Source: BRH-c25 sp012519325
GTDB taxonomy: Bacteria; Bacillota; Clostridia; Lutisporales; Lutisporaceae
DNA: 64,000 bases
Direction of reading: 5' to 3'
NCBI GenBank assembly: GCA_050950645.1
Contig: JBMNHZ010000018.1
Coordinates: 62,001-126,000, forward strand
The translations under genes and the position numbers were made by a program. The notes below the pieces were generated by a model, which saw nothing but the letters and a program-made list of their open reading frames with translations, made no database searches and had not been told where the DNA came from. Of the stretch, positions 34,305 through 42,870 are shown one piece after another. The stretch's first letter is position 1, and each line of letters begins with the position of its first letter.

Positions 34305-35810
34305 ATGAAAATTGTTGTTTGCGAGTTTAATCAGGAAACGAATTCATTCAACCCCGTAACAACCAAAATGGAAGACTATGAGCAGGGCGGAATTTATAGA
34401 GGTGAAGAAATGCTCAGAGAACTGAAGGATAAGCCGTGCGCAGTTGCAGGAATGCTGCAGGCAATTAAAGAGGCAAATGCGGAAGTATTACCTGGACTCT
34501 CAATGTATGCTCAAAGCGGCGGTCCTGTGGAACAAGAAGTTGTGGATGCATTTCTTCAGGAGACTATGACTTTCATACGTCAAAACCTGCCTGTAGACGG
34601 TATATTTATTTCTTTTCACGGAGCTACACAATCAACGCAGTATGACGATATCTGCGGACTTATTTCAGAAACAATCAGGAGGGAAGTTGGAGAGACTGTT
34701 GTAATGGCTGCTTCTTGTGACCTTCATGGCAACGCAACAGAAAAAATGATAAAAAATCTAGATATTGTGTGCGGCTATCATACATATCCTCACAAAGATT
34801 TTTTTGAGACCGGATACCGTGCCGGAAAATTAGGTATGGAATACTTGCTGGGCGAGAAGAAGCCCCGCATGGTGCGAGTTATGATTCCAATGATAGTGCC
34901 GGCTAGCGGCTATACAACAATATCAGGCCCGTTTTCGGAGCTAATGGCATACGGCGAGTCTTTGGTAAAGGAAGGAAAGCTGTTTGACTTTTCAATTTTT
35001 CAGATGCAACCCTGGCTGGATGTTGCAGAAGGTGGATCTGTTGTACTGGCAATTGCTTCAGACTATAAGATTGCTGAACCATATGCAGTAGAGATGGCAA
35101 AACGACTGCTTGACATGCGAAATGAATTCAATCCCAAGCTGTATTCAGTGGATGAGGTATTCAGAATGGCAGCTGAAAATAAATCAAATAGGCCGATTAT
35201 ACTGGTCGATTCTGCTGATTCTACCAATGCAGGTGCCGTCGGAGACAATGCCTATGTATTGAAAAAGCTGCTTGAGTCTAAGCTTAGTATAAAAACTGCA
35301 ATTGTAATTGATGATCCTCCTGCAGCAGAGTTGGCACACCAGTTGGGTGTCGGAAAAAAGGCAGTCTTTTCAATAGGAGGTACAGAAGATCCCGTTGGGA
35401 GTGAATCTGTCAAGGTGGAAGCAAATGTAAAATCGCTTCATGAAGGTGTATTTATACAGGAAGGTCCGGCAGGCCGAGGGCTTGTGAGAAACATAGGACA
35501 TACGGCAGTGCTTTCAATCGGGAATATTGATGTGGTAGTATGCCATCATATGATGGGAAATGGTGACCCGCAGCTGTACCGGGCTTTTGGTATTGAACCG
35601 ACATTCTATCAATTGGTAGTAGTAAAAGCTTGTACTTCATTCAGAGCAGCTTACCGGCTTTTTGCCAAGGAAATTTGTGATACGAACACACCGGGTGCTG
35701 CCAGTGTGCACTTGCTGTCTTTGAAGTATAGGAAGATTCCTAAGTCATTTTACCCTTTTTCTGATTTGAAAGGATATCAAATAAACGATATTGCATATTC
35801 CCGGTTATAG
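34305..35810 (+). CDS. M81-family metallopeptidase (MlrC-like)
   Basis: This 501-residue protein belongs to the microcystinase C family, zinc hydrolases that cleave small linear peptides or amide bonds. The N-terminus KIVVCEFNQETNSFNP is diagnostic. Likely metal ligands are in SCDLHGNAT and YHTYPHKDFFETG, with MQPWLDVAEGG and VDSADSTNAGAVGD later. The family often sits with oligopeptide transporters, as here (genes from 38212). The long AT-rich leader contains a TTTACA/TATAAT promoter, and a long hairpin ends the gene. What peptide or amide is cut cannot be inferred. Confidence 0.85.
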   Translation: MKIVVCEFNQETNSFNPVTTKMEDYEQGGIYRGEEMLRELKDKPCAVAGMLQAIKEANAEVLPGLSMYAQSGGPVEQEVVDAFLQETMTFIRQNLPVDGIFISFHGATQSTQYDDICGLISETIRREVGETVVMAASCDLHGNATEKMIKNLDIVCGYHTYPHKDFFETGYRAGKLGMEYLLGEKKPRMVRVMIPMIVPASGYTTISGPFSELMAYGESLVKEGKLFDFSIFQMQPWLDVAEGGSVVLAIASDYKIAEPYAVEMAKRLLDMRNEFNPKLYSVDEVFRMAAENKSNRPIILVDSADSTNAGAVGDNAYVLKKLLESKLSIKTAIVIDDPPAAELAHQLGVGKKAVFSIGGTEDPVGSESVKVEANVKSLHEGVFIQEGPAGRGLVRNIGHTAVLSIGNIDVVVCHHMMGNGDPQLYRAFGIEPTFYQLVVVKACTSFRAAYRLFAKEICDTNTPGAASVHLLSLKYRKIPKSFYPFSDLKGYQINDIAYSRL

Positions 35811-35812
35811 AA

Positions 35813-35877
35813 TAAAACCAGCTGCTGAATTAGACGAACATACTGTCCAGGTACTTGTAATTCAGCGGCTGGTTTTA
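35813..35877. terminator. bidirectional terminator between M81 gene and DeoR gene
   Basis: A 20-bp stem with a single wobble pair joins 35813-35832 to 35858-35877. It separates two convergent genes. Confidence 0.8.
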
Positions 35878-35896
35878 TAAGAAGCGGCAGCAAAAT

Positions 35897-36673
35897 TTAA
35901 ACATCATCAGGTTTATCGGCAACTACGACTGTAATTTTTTGCTCTCTTAATTCATTTAATACTGCCGGATCAATATTCCAATCCGTTACAATGACATCAA
36001 CAGCGTTAAGAGGGCAAACAATTGCAAATGCATTCATTCCAAATTTGCTGCTATCTGCAAGGAGTATGGTTTTTTTCGCACGTTCTATAGAAAACTTTCT
36101 TACCTGTGCTTCTTCAATATTGAAGTCGGAAATACCATCCCTAAAAGTGACACCGCCTGCTCCGATAAAAGCGATGTCAACATAATACTGCTTAAGAGCG
36201 GATAATGTTAGGCTGCCGGACATAGACAGAAAACTTTTATTTACTTTACCACCCATAATATGCAGGCTAATATCCGAATTGGAAAGCTCATTGACAATTG
36301 GCAATGAGTTAGTCAGAACAATTATATTGCTTCTGTGCTTTATACTTCTGGCCAGTTCAATTGTAGTAGTGCCGACATCAAGTATGATTGTTTGTCCATC
36401 TTCTATTAATTCTGCTGCTTTCTTACCGATTGCAATTTTTTCTGCGCTGTGTAGTACTTCACGGGTTGAGTAGGATGGCTCAGAGGTAATTGGTGTTATC
36501 AGTGTCGCACCGCCATAAATTCTTTTTATTAAATTCTGTGATTTTAAAATATCAAGGTCACGACGAGCAGTTTCAGTAGATACACCAAATTTTGACGTGA
36601 TATCCGTGACCTTAATAACCTTAGTTCTTTGCATCATTTCAAGGATTTTTTGCTGACGTTCTCTTGCGAGCAT
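35897..36673 (-). CDS. DeoR-family transcriptional regulator
   Basis: This 258-residue repressor has an N-terminal DeoR helix-turn-helix (RQQKILEMMQRTKVIKVTDITSKFGVSTETARRDLD, with the family's ETARRDL motif) and a C-terminal sugar-phosphate isomerase-like sensor domain containing DVGTTTIELARS, LTNSLPIV and the FIGAGGV/SDFNIEEAQ segments. Such proteins usually sense phosphorylated sugars. GGAGG is 8 bases before the ATG on the minus strand. It is divergent from the aminotransferase/Opp operon and convergent with the M81 gene, so it probably controls one or both; the neighbouring FGGY kinase could make its effector. Confidence 0.87.
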   Translation of the reverse strand: MLARERQQKILEMMQRTKVIKVTDITSKFGVSTETARRDLDILKSQNLIKRIYGGATLITPITSEPSYSTREVLHSAEKIAIGKKAAELIEDGQTIILDVGTTTIELARSIKHRSNIIVLTNSLPIVNELSNSDISLHIMGGKVNKSFLSMSGSLTLSALKQYYVDIAFIGAGGVTFRDGISDFNIEEAQVRKFSIERAKKTILLADSSKFGMNAFAIVCPLNAVDVIVTDWNIDPAVLNELREQKITVVVADKPDDV

Positions 36674-37039
36674 TAGGATTCCTCCAATTTTTTATAAAAT
36701 AGTATATTTTATTCAATTATATATTATTGAAAAATTAAATACAATAACTTGTACGTACAAAAATATTATCAATTTAGCAAGTACATTTTTTAAAAATATA
36801 TAATTAATATAACAATGATTTAATAATATTTTTAATAATAATTGGTATAGTATTACGGATTATTGAAAAAAACGAAAAATAATCTAGCTATATATTTACA
36901 AATGATACAATTAATCATATAATAGTGATATAATATTGATAGAACAACATAATATGGTAAATACATAATAAACAATACGACGAAAACTGATAACAAAGTA
37001 ATCACACAACAATTTTTAATTTAACGGAGGAGATCAAAA
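36674..37039. promoter_or_regulatory. divergent control region, deoR-type gene and aminotransferase operon
   Basis: This is a very AT-rich gap of 366 bases with no gene. A promoter for the rightward operon is at 36895-36923 (TTTACA, 17 bases, TATAAT). A 12-bp perfect palindrome TTGTACGTACAA at 36749-36760 is the best operator candidate for the divergent DeoR protein. The leftward promoter is not clear. The leader from about 36930 to the GGAGGAG at 37025-37031 is around 100 bases long. Confidence 0.6.
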
Positions 37040-38152
37040 ATGTCAGTACCAAAACTATTTAGCCCTGGACCGGTAATGGTTGAGGATAATGTCAGGGAAG
37101 CTTTGTTGCATTACGACATTTGTCACAGAGGGAAAGAGTTTGAGGAAATGTTTGCTGATACGCTGCAGAAGATCAATGTTATCTTCGGGGCGGACGACAG
37201 CTACAAATCTGTAATAGTTTCCGGTTCGGGTACATCTGCAAATGAAACCGTGCTGTCTTCAATATTTAAGGAGAAAAACGACAGTGTTTTGCTCGTATCT
37301 AATGGAACCTTTGGCGAAAGGCTTGAAGAAATCATATTAAAGTATAAAATCCCTATGGTAAAGCCTGATTTCGAATGGGCTGAATATCCTGACGTAAATA
37401 TAATTGAAGAGAAACTGTCAAATAATCCTGATGTTAAGGTTGTAGCAATGGTTTTTCATGAGACGTCAACCGGCATGATTAATCCTGTGTATGAAGTCGG
37501 GCAACTGTGTAAAAAGTACGGTAAGCTGTTTTTTGTCGATTGTGTTTCAGCAGCAGGCGGTGAAAATATTGATGTCGTAAGAAATAATATTGATGTAGCT
37601 ACAGGCGTTGGCGGCAAATGTGTGGGTGCTTTTCCAGGTTCGGCGTATATTTGCGCAAAAGAGTCATTATTGGAGTCAATAAAAGAGGAAGACTGCAAGA
37701 ATGTATATCTTAACCTTTATAAACACTATCACTATGCTAAGAACATAAGACAAACGCCAAATACACCGAATTTAACATTGTTCTGGGCATTGAACGCTGC
37801 CTTGACAAACATAATTAACAAAGGACTTGATAAGCAGATTGAGACATATAAAGAGCGTGCAAAAATTCTGCGAAACGGCATAAAAGAATTGGGCTTAAGA
37901 GTTTTATTGGATGAAAAATATATGTCAAATTCCGTTACATCTGTTTTTCTACCTGACCGCATAAAAGTAGATGATTTTTTAGCGGAGATGGAGAAGGATG
38001 GTTATGTTTTGTACGCAGGAAAGGGGAAATACTACGAACAGAACATGTTTCAAGTTGCCAACATGGGAAATATTAAAATAGAAGAATGTTACGAGTTGCT
38101 GAAGATAATTGATAAAAATATTAAGAAGCTTCAGCCAAACAATTGCAATTAA
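37040..38152 (+). CDS. class V aminotransferase (PhnW/alanine-glyoxylate type)
   Basis: This 370-residue PLP enzyme is of the alanine-glyoxylate / 2-aminoethylphosphonate-pyruvate aminotransferase group. The N-terminus LFSPGPVMVEDNVREALL, SGSGTSANETVLSS cofactor loop, VFHETSTGMINPV, FFVDCVSAAGGENIDV and the Schiff-base lysine in TGVGGKCVGAFPG near residue 195 are present. GGAGGAG supports the ATG. It heads the operon for an oligopeptide-type transporter. No phosphonatase gene is seen, so a phosphonate role is unproven; amino-group removal from an imported compound is a reasonable inference. Confidence 0.82.
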   Translation: MSVPKLFSPGPVMVEDNVREALLHYDICHRGKEFEEMFADTLQKINVIFGADDSYKSVIVSGSGTSANETVLSSIFKEKNDSVLLVSNGTFGERLEEIILKYKIPMVKPDFEWAEYPDVNIIEEKLSNNPDVKVVAMVFHETSTGMINPVYEVGQLCKKYGKLFFVDCVSAAGGENIDVVRNNIDVATGVGGKCVGAFPGSAYICAKESLLESIKEEDCKNVYLNLYKHYHYAKNIRQTPNTPNLTLFWALNAALTNIINKGLDKQIETYKERAKILRNGIKELGLRVLLDEKYMSNSVTSVFLPDRIKVDDFLAEMEKDGYVLYAGKGKYYEQNMFQVANMGNIKIEECYELLKIIDKNIKKLQPNNCN

Positions 38153-38163
38153 TAAAAGATACA

Positions 38164-38181
38164 AAACCGATATATCGGTTT
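38164..38181. promoter_or_regulatory. 18-bp perfect palindrome between aminotransferase and binding protein
   Basis: AAACCGATATATCGGTTT is fully self-complementary and lies 12 bases after the aminotransferase stop and 30 before the next start. It could act as an operator or as an intercistronic RNA hairpin. No strong T-run follows (TAGTATAAAAAA). Confidence 0.5.
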
Positions 38182-38211
38182 AGTATAAAAAAAAACGAGG
38201 GGGCATTGAAG

Positions 38212-39789
38212 ATGAAAAGAAACAAGAAAGTTATTTCAATTGTTCTGTCACTGTTGTTACTACTCAGTATCCTTAGCGGTTGTCAGCCGAGCAGCGAAGC
38301 ACCTGAGCAACAAGGCACCGAGCCCGCAGGAACTCGTGAAGATAAGGATACACTGACAATGCTTTCAGCAGAAAGCTTTACGGGCAGCTGGGATCCTACC
38401 GGGCATACAATTCTTGCTAACATCCATGTTGAATACATAGTATTTGACCGCTTAGTGAACATGGATATGGAGACTCTAGAAATTAAACCCGGTCTCGCGA
38501 CCGAATGGAAGTATTTAGAGGATAGAGTAACTCTTGAGTTAAAGCTGAGAGAAGGAGTAAAATTCCATGACGGTACCGACCTGGATGCATCAGACGTAGC
38601 AGAGACAATAAAGAGATTCTCTGATCAGTCCAGGGTTGCAAGTGCTTGGTGGGCAGAGCCTATCCTTGCAGAAGTTGTGGATGATCTGACAGTCAGATTA
38701 AAGCCTTCCAGCGGAATCGCTTATGCTCCTCTTATCAACAACCTGTGCTTTACACCAATTTTGTCCTCAGAGGACATCGAGAACGAAGAGCGCTTGATGA
38801 ATAATTTGAATGGAACTGGTCCTTACAAGTTCGTCAAGTTTGAAAATGAGCAGTGCGATTTTGTTGCAAATGAAAACTATTGGGATAAAGCCAATGCAGC
38901 AAAAGTTAAGAACTTTGTATTCCGTTATGTTGCTGACCCTGCAACAAGACTTGCAGCGCTGCAGACCGGAGAGGCTGATATAATCGAGCGTGTTGAATCT
39001 GAACAGGTTCCTACCATTGAAGGTGATCCGAACCTTAAGCTTTTAACCGTAACTGCTATTGAGCAGAAGAACCTGGTATTCAAATTCCAGATGCCGCCAA
39101 TGGATAACAAGCTTCTTCGCCAGGCAATTTCATACGCAATTGATCGTGATACAATTGTAAATGATATAATGCAAGGCTACGCAGGAAAGGCGGAGAACTT
39201 TATTTCAGAGGTTGCATGGGGATTTGCACCTGCCGAAGGTTTCCCAACCTATAATCCTGAAAAGGCAAAGCAGCTGCTGGCTGAAGCAGGATATCCGAAT
39301 GGTGAAGGTTTACCGGAGCTTACTTATGCAACATCAGTTGGTTTCTATCCAAAGACTAAGGAATATGGTGAATTCATAGTAGCGAATCTTGCCGACATCG
39401 GAATCAAATGCAAGCTTGTTCCCATGGAAACAGCCAGCTGGCTTGATGCTCTGTATCAGCCGAAATCTGCTCATATGATTGATACAGGCTGGATGCCGCC
39501 AGGATTGGAGCCGGATCTGACAATAGGCGCATTTTACAGGAGCCCAGGTCAGTGCGCATTCTGCGAGATAGACGAGCTTAACGATATTCTAATGGAAGAG
39601 AGCAGAATAACTGACGGCGATAAAAGAGCTGAATTCCTTAAGACTAAGGTGTATCCGATGATTGCAGAATATGTGCCGCATATGACACTGTTCAACTCAG
39701 TATTGCTCTATGCAGTTAGAAGCGATGTTGAAGGATTTGAACCGACACCGACCTCTGCAATGCCGTTCCACCAAGTTTACTTCAAATAA
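38212..39789 (+). CDS. peptide/nickel-type ABC transporter, substrate-binding lipoprotein
   Basis: This 525-residue SBP_bac_5 family protein (DppA/OppA) has lipoprotein signal KKVISIVLSLLLLLSILSGC with the lipid cysteine near residue 24. The family motif KPGLATEWKYLEDRVTLELKL and LREGVKFHDGTDLDASDV follows, then RQAISYAIDRDTIV. CGAGGGGG at 38196-38203 supports ATG 38212; a longer reading from 38143 overlaps the previous gene and lacks a site. It delivers peptides or similar small molecules to the two permeases encoded downstream. A strong hairpin after it may let it be made in excess over the permeases. Confidence 0.88.
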   Translation: MKRNKKVISIVLSLLLLLSILSGCQPSSEAPEQQGTEPAGTREDKDTLTMLSAESFTGSWDPTGHTILANIHVEYIVFDRLVNMDMETLEIKPGLATEWKYLEDRVTLELKLREGVKFHDGTDLDASDVAETIKRFSDQSRVASAWWAEPILAEVVDDLTVRLKPSSGIAYAPLINNLCFTPILSSEDIENEERLMNNLNGTGPYKFVKFENEQCDFVANENYWDKANAAKVKNFVFRYVADPATRLAALQTGEADIIERVESEQVPTIEGDPNLKLLTVTAIEQKNLVFKFQMPPMDNKLLRQAISYAIDRDTIVNDIMQGYAGKAENFISEVAWGFAPAEGFPTYNPEKAKQLLAEAGYPNGEGLPELTYATSVGFYPKTKEYGEFIVANLADIGIKCKLVPMETASWLDALYQPKSAHMIDTGWMPPGLEPDLTIGAFYRSPGQCAFCEIDELNDILMEESRITDGDKRAEFLKTKVYPMIAEYVPHMTLFNSVLLYAVRSDVEGFEPTPTSAMPFHQVYFK

Positions 39790-39813
39790 ATATTTAATAA
39801 CTTGTTCGGTATG

Positions 39814-39839
39814 CCGGCCCGGAGTAATTCCGGGCCCGG
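39814..39839 (+). terminator. intercistronic GC-rich hairpin
   Basis: GGCCCGGA (39816-39823) pairs with TCCGGGCC (39829-39836), extendable by two pairs past a bulged C. It is followed by AATTAAG and no T-run, so it is more likely a 3'-end stabiliser or partial terminator between binding protein and permeases. Confidence 0.6.
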
Positions 39840-40002
39840 TTGCCGGATAAAAATAATTAAGAAACAAATTTTGATAAAAATAGTCATTATTGTTTATTAA
39901 CTACTAGTGTTATAATATTGTTATAATATTTAATTTGAGCATGAGAATAAAACTGAAATAAATGGACAAGCATATAAAATTCTACTATATGAGGAGGTCA
40001 CA

Positions 40003-40932
40003 ATGCTAGCTACAATTACAAGGCGCATCTTACAGGGGCTGATTGTTATTATTGGCATAACAGTAATAACATTTGTAATGTTAAGATTGATACCAAGCGA
40101 TCCCTCAAGAACAATGGCACCAAACGCAACCGAAGAGCAGCTTATGCAGCTTAAAGAACAGATGGGCATTGGAGATCCTATTCCTACGCAGTTTGTGAAA
40201 TATGTTAAGAACCTGATGAGAGGTTATATGGGTTATTCATATTTTCAGAAAGCTGATGTATCTACGGTCATAGCAAAAGCATTACCAATGTCATCAATAC
40301 TGCTATTGTTTGCAATAATTATCGCTGTGGTATTCGGATTGCTTCTTGGAATAACAGCAGCAATAAATAGTAATACATGGATTGACAGGTTGATATCCGG
40401 TTTTTCCGTACTGTTCCAGTCTATGCCGAATTACTGGGTTGGTATTATTCTGATTCAGATTATATCAGTCCAACTTAAGCTGCTGCCTTCTACCGGATAT
40501 AAGGGTATACGATATTCAATCCTTCCGTCTATTGTTCTGGCGCTTCCGATGACAGCAGTATTGATCAGAAACATAAGAGCATCTATGATGGACAGCATTA
40601 ACCAGAATTTTGTCAAAGCAGCAAAAGCAAGAGGAATTCCCTCATGGAGTTCATTGATTAAATATTCGTTCAGAAATTCCCTGATACCTATGCTCACACT
40701 TTTCGGAACACAATTGGGGGTATTACTCGGTAACTGTGTGGTGGTAGAATATGTTTTCGGATATCCGGGAATTGGGATGCAAATCCTGAATGCGATTGTA
40801 AGACGCGACTATTATTTGGTGCAGGGTTTGGTCGCATTGTTGTCCAGTTTCTTTATTATCGTTAATATGGCCATTGATATCGGCTATATTTACCTTGATC
40901 CTCGCATCAGAAAGGCACAGGGTGGTCTATGA
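40003..40932 (+). CDS. Dpp/Opp-type ABC transporter permease B
   Basis: The 309-residue permease has six predicted helices. The N-terminal ITRRILQGLIVIIGITVITFVMLRLIPSDP is the DppB hallmark; the EAA-loop (MDSINQNFVKAAKARGIPSWS) contacts the ATPase. GGAGGTCACA precedes the ATG. It overlaps the next gene by ATGA, so the pair is translationally coupled. It follows a 213-base gap holding a hairpin and an AT-rich segment with TATAAT repeats (39911-39927), which may be an internal promoter. Confidence 0.88.
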   Translation: MLATITRRILQGLIVIIGITVITFVMLRLIPSDPSRTMAPNATEEQLMQLKEQMGIGDPIPTQFVKYVKNLMRGYMGYSYFQKADVSTVIAKALPMSSILLLFAIIIAVVFGLLLGITAAINSNTWIDRLISGFSVLFQSMPNYWVGIILIQIISVQLKLLPSTGYKGIRYSILPSIVLALPMTAVLIRNIRASMMDSINQNFVKAAKARGIPSWSSLIKYSFRNSLIPMLTLFGTQLGVLLGNCVVVEYVFGYPGIGMQILNAIVRRDYYLVQGLVALLSSFFIIVNMAIDIGYIYLDPRIRKAQGGL

Positions 40933-41795
40933 TGAGTGAAAGAATTAAAAAAGTACTAAGTTTTCTTAGAAAAAATCCCTCTTTTACCATAGGGCTTATA
41001 ATTATACTGATTACTTTGTTCATTGCAATATTCGCAGACTCAATAGTACCATTTGATCCTGCTGCATCTTCACCGAAAGACAGGCTTGCCCCACCCTTCT
41101 GGTCTTCTGGCGCGAAACCGGGTCATATATTAGGAACCGATTATATTGGCAGGGATTTGGTATCCAGGGTGTTTATGGGAATAAGGACTTCCGTATTCAT
41201 AAGCTTTTTGTCGGTTGGAACTGCTATTATTATTGGAATGACAGTAGGACTTATTTCCGGGCTGTCACATCCCGGGCCGATAGACTCGATATTAATGCGT
41301 ATTACTGATATTCAAATGGGCTTTCCATTTATTGTACTTGCAATAATCATACTTACCCTGGTAGAGCCGACAGTCACCTCCTGCATTGTGGTGCTTAGCC
41401 TTGCATCGTGGCCTGCTTATGCAAGAGTGCTGAGGTCAAATGTAATGCTGGAAAAGGAAATGGATTATATTGCAGCAGCAAAAGCAATGGGTGCCAGCAG
41501 TACGCGAATTGCAATCAAATATCTTGGACGAAACTTTTTACCAAGTATATTGCCGGTTATGCCTATGGATATTGCCGGAGCCATCATAACAGAAAGCTTG
41601 CTCAGCTTTATGTCTATAGGTATACAGCCCCCGAACATATCCTTAGGGAATATAATGGCTGACGGCAGAAACTATATTTCTACCTCCTGGTGGATAACAG
41701 CTATACCGGGTGTTGTAGTAATGATTATAGTACTGGCTTTGAATCTCATGGGAGATACACTGCAGAAGTACTTTGATCCTAAGCTGAATAAATAA
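40929..41795 (+). CDS. Dpp/Opp-type ABC transporter permease C
   Basis: The 288-residue DppC-type permease opens with RKNPSFTIGLIIILITLFIAIFADSIVPFDP, followed by HILGTDYIGRDLVSRVFMGIRTS, a family signature, and the EAA-loop EMDYIAAAKAMGASSTRI. Two in-frame ATGs (40929, 40932) are possible; the first gives the ATGA overlap with permease B. With permease B it forms the channel of the importer. Confidence 0.88.
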   Translation: MMSERIKKVLSFLRKNPSFTIGLIIILITLFIAIFADSIVPFDPAASSPKDRLAPPFWSSGAKPGHILGTDYIGRDLVSRVFMGIRTSVFISFLSVGTAIIIGMTVGLISGLSHPGPIDSILMRITDIQMGFPFIVLAIIILTLVEPTVTSCIVVLSLASWPAYARVLRSNVMLEKEMDYIAAAKAMGASSTRIAIKYLGRNFLPSILPVMPMDIAGAIITESLLSFMSIGIQPPNISLGNIMADGRNYISTSWWITAIPGVVVMIIVLALNLMGDTLQKYFDPKLNK

Positions 41796-41813
41796 AGTCT
41801 GGAGGGACATAAA

Positions 41814-42860
41814 ATGAAACAAAATGCAGATGTTAAAAAACAACAAACTGTCCAGCCAGATGTACTGCTGGAGGTTAAAGACCTGAAGACCTATTTCTAT
41901 ATGCCTTCAGGTGCAGTAGTGAAAGCTGTTGACGGTGTGAACTTTACTGTAAAAAAGGGAAGTGTCCTTGGTATTATTGGTGAGTCGGGATCCGGGAAAA
42001 GTGTAACGTCACGTTCAATTATGAGAATTGTCGATGAACCGGGAAAGATAGTAGGCGGTGAAATCAATTTTAAGAATCGGAATCTGCTTAAGCTATCTGA
42101 AAAAGAAATGTCACGGATTCGCGGCTCTCAGATTTCTTTGATATTCCAGGACCCTACAACTTCCTTTAATCCTTATATGACTATAGGGGAGCAGCTGATC
42201 GAAGCTTATCTTGTACATAAAAAAGCAAGCAAGGAAGAAATAAAGCAGCGGTGCATAGAAGTGCTTAAAATGGTGGGTATTTCTAATCATGAAGAAATTA
42301 TGAAGAAATATCCCTGCGAATTCTCAGCGGGATTCAGACAAAGAATATTTATTGCCATGTCAATGATATTCAAACCGGATCTGCTGATTGCGGATGAGCC
42401 AACTACCAGTCTTGGTATTACCATCCAGGCTGAAATTATAGAGGCATTGATTGATGTAAAAAAAGAGGCCGGAAATTCTGTTATTATTATTACACATGAT
42501 TTCGGCGTAGTTTCGCAGTTTTCGGATGATATATTTGTTATGTATGCGGGCCGCTGCGTGGAATCATCGCCCAAGAAAAAGCTTTTGCTCTATCCCAGGC
42601 ATCCGTACACAGTTGGATTAATCCGTTCGGTGCCTTTGCTGGAGGCAAGGAAGACCAAACGTTTGAAATCCATAAAGGGCTTCCCGCCGGATATGGTGAA
42701 TCTGCCTAAGGGCTGTGCCTTTTCACCCCGCTGTGAGTTTGTACAGCCGAAATGCCTGGAAGAGCAGCCAATGCTGCGTGAAATTGAAGAAGGTCGTATG
42801 GTTGCTTGCCATTATCCGCTGATGGATTATCGTACCAGCGATGATACTACGTTGGAGTGA
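41814..42860 (+). CDS. Dpp/Opp-type ABC transporter ATPase D
   Basis: This 348-residue ATPase has Walker A GESGSGKS near residue 60, Q-loop FQDPTTSFNP, signature region CEFSAGFRQR (LSGG replaced by FSAG), and Walker B LLIADEPTT. The C-terminal oligopeptide domain includes CAFSPRCEF with cysteines that may hold an iron-sulphur cluster, as in other members. GGAGGG precedes the ATG. The altered signature may lower ATP turnover at one site of the heterodimer formed with the next gene product. Confidence 0.88.
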   Translation: MKQNADVKKQQTVQPDVLLEVKDLKTYFYMPSGAVVKAVDGVNFTVKKGSVLGIIGESGSGKSVTSRSIMRIVDEPGKIVGGEINFKNRNLLKLSEKEMSRIRGSQISLIFQDPTTSFNPYMTIGEQLIEAYLVHKKASKEEIKQRCIEVLKMVGISNHEEIMKKYPCEFSAGFRQRIFIAMSMIFKPDLLIADEPTTSLGITIQAEIIEALIDVKKEAGNSVIIITHDFGVVSQFSDDIFVMYAGRCVESSPKKKLLLYPRHPYTVGLIRSVPLLEARKTKRLKSIKGFPPDMVNLPKGCAFSPRCEFVQPKCLEEQPMLREIEEGRMVACHYPLMDYRTSDDTTLE

Positions 42861-42870
42861 GGTGACATAG

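Noticed and set aside
37040..38152. Ureidoglycine-glyoxylate aminotransferase, which would tie this region to purine catabolism
   Set aside because: The sequence resembles the PhnW branch (SPGPVMV, SGSGTSANE), and no allantoin pathway gene is nearby.
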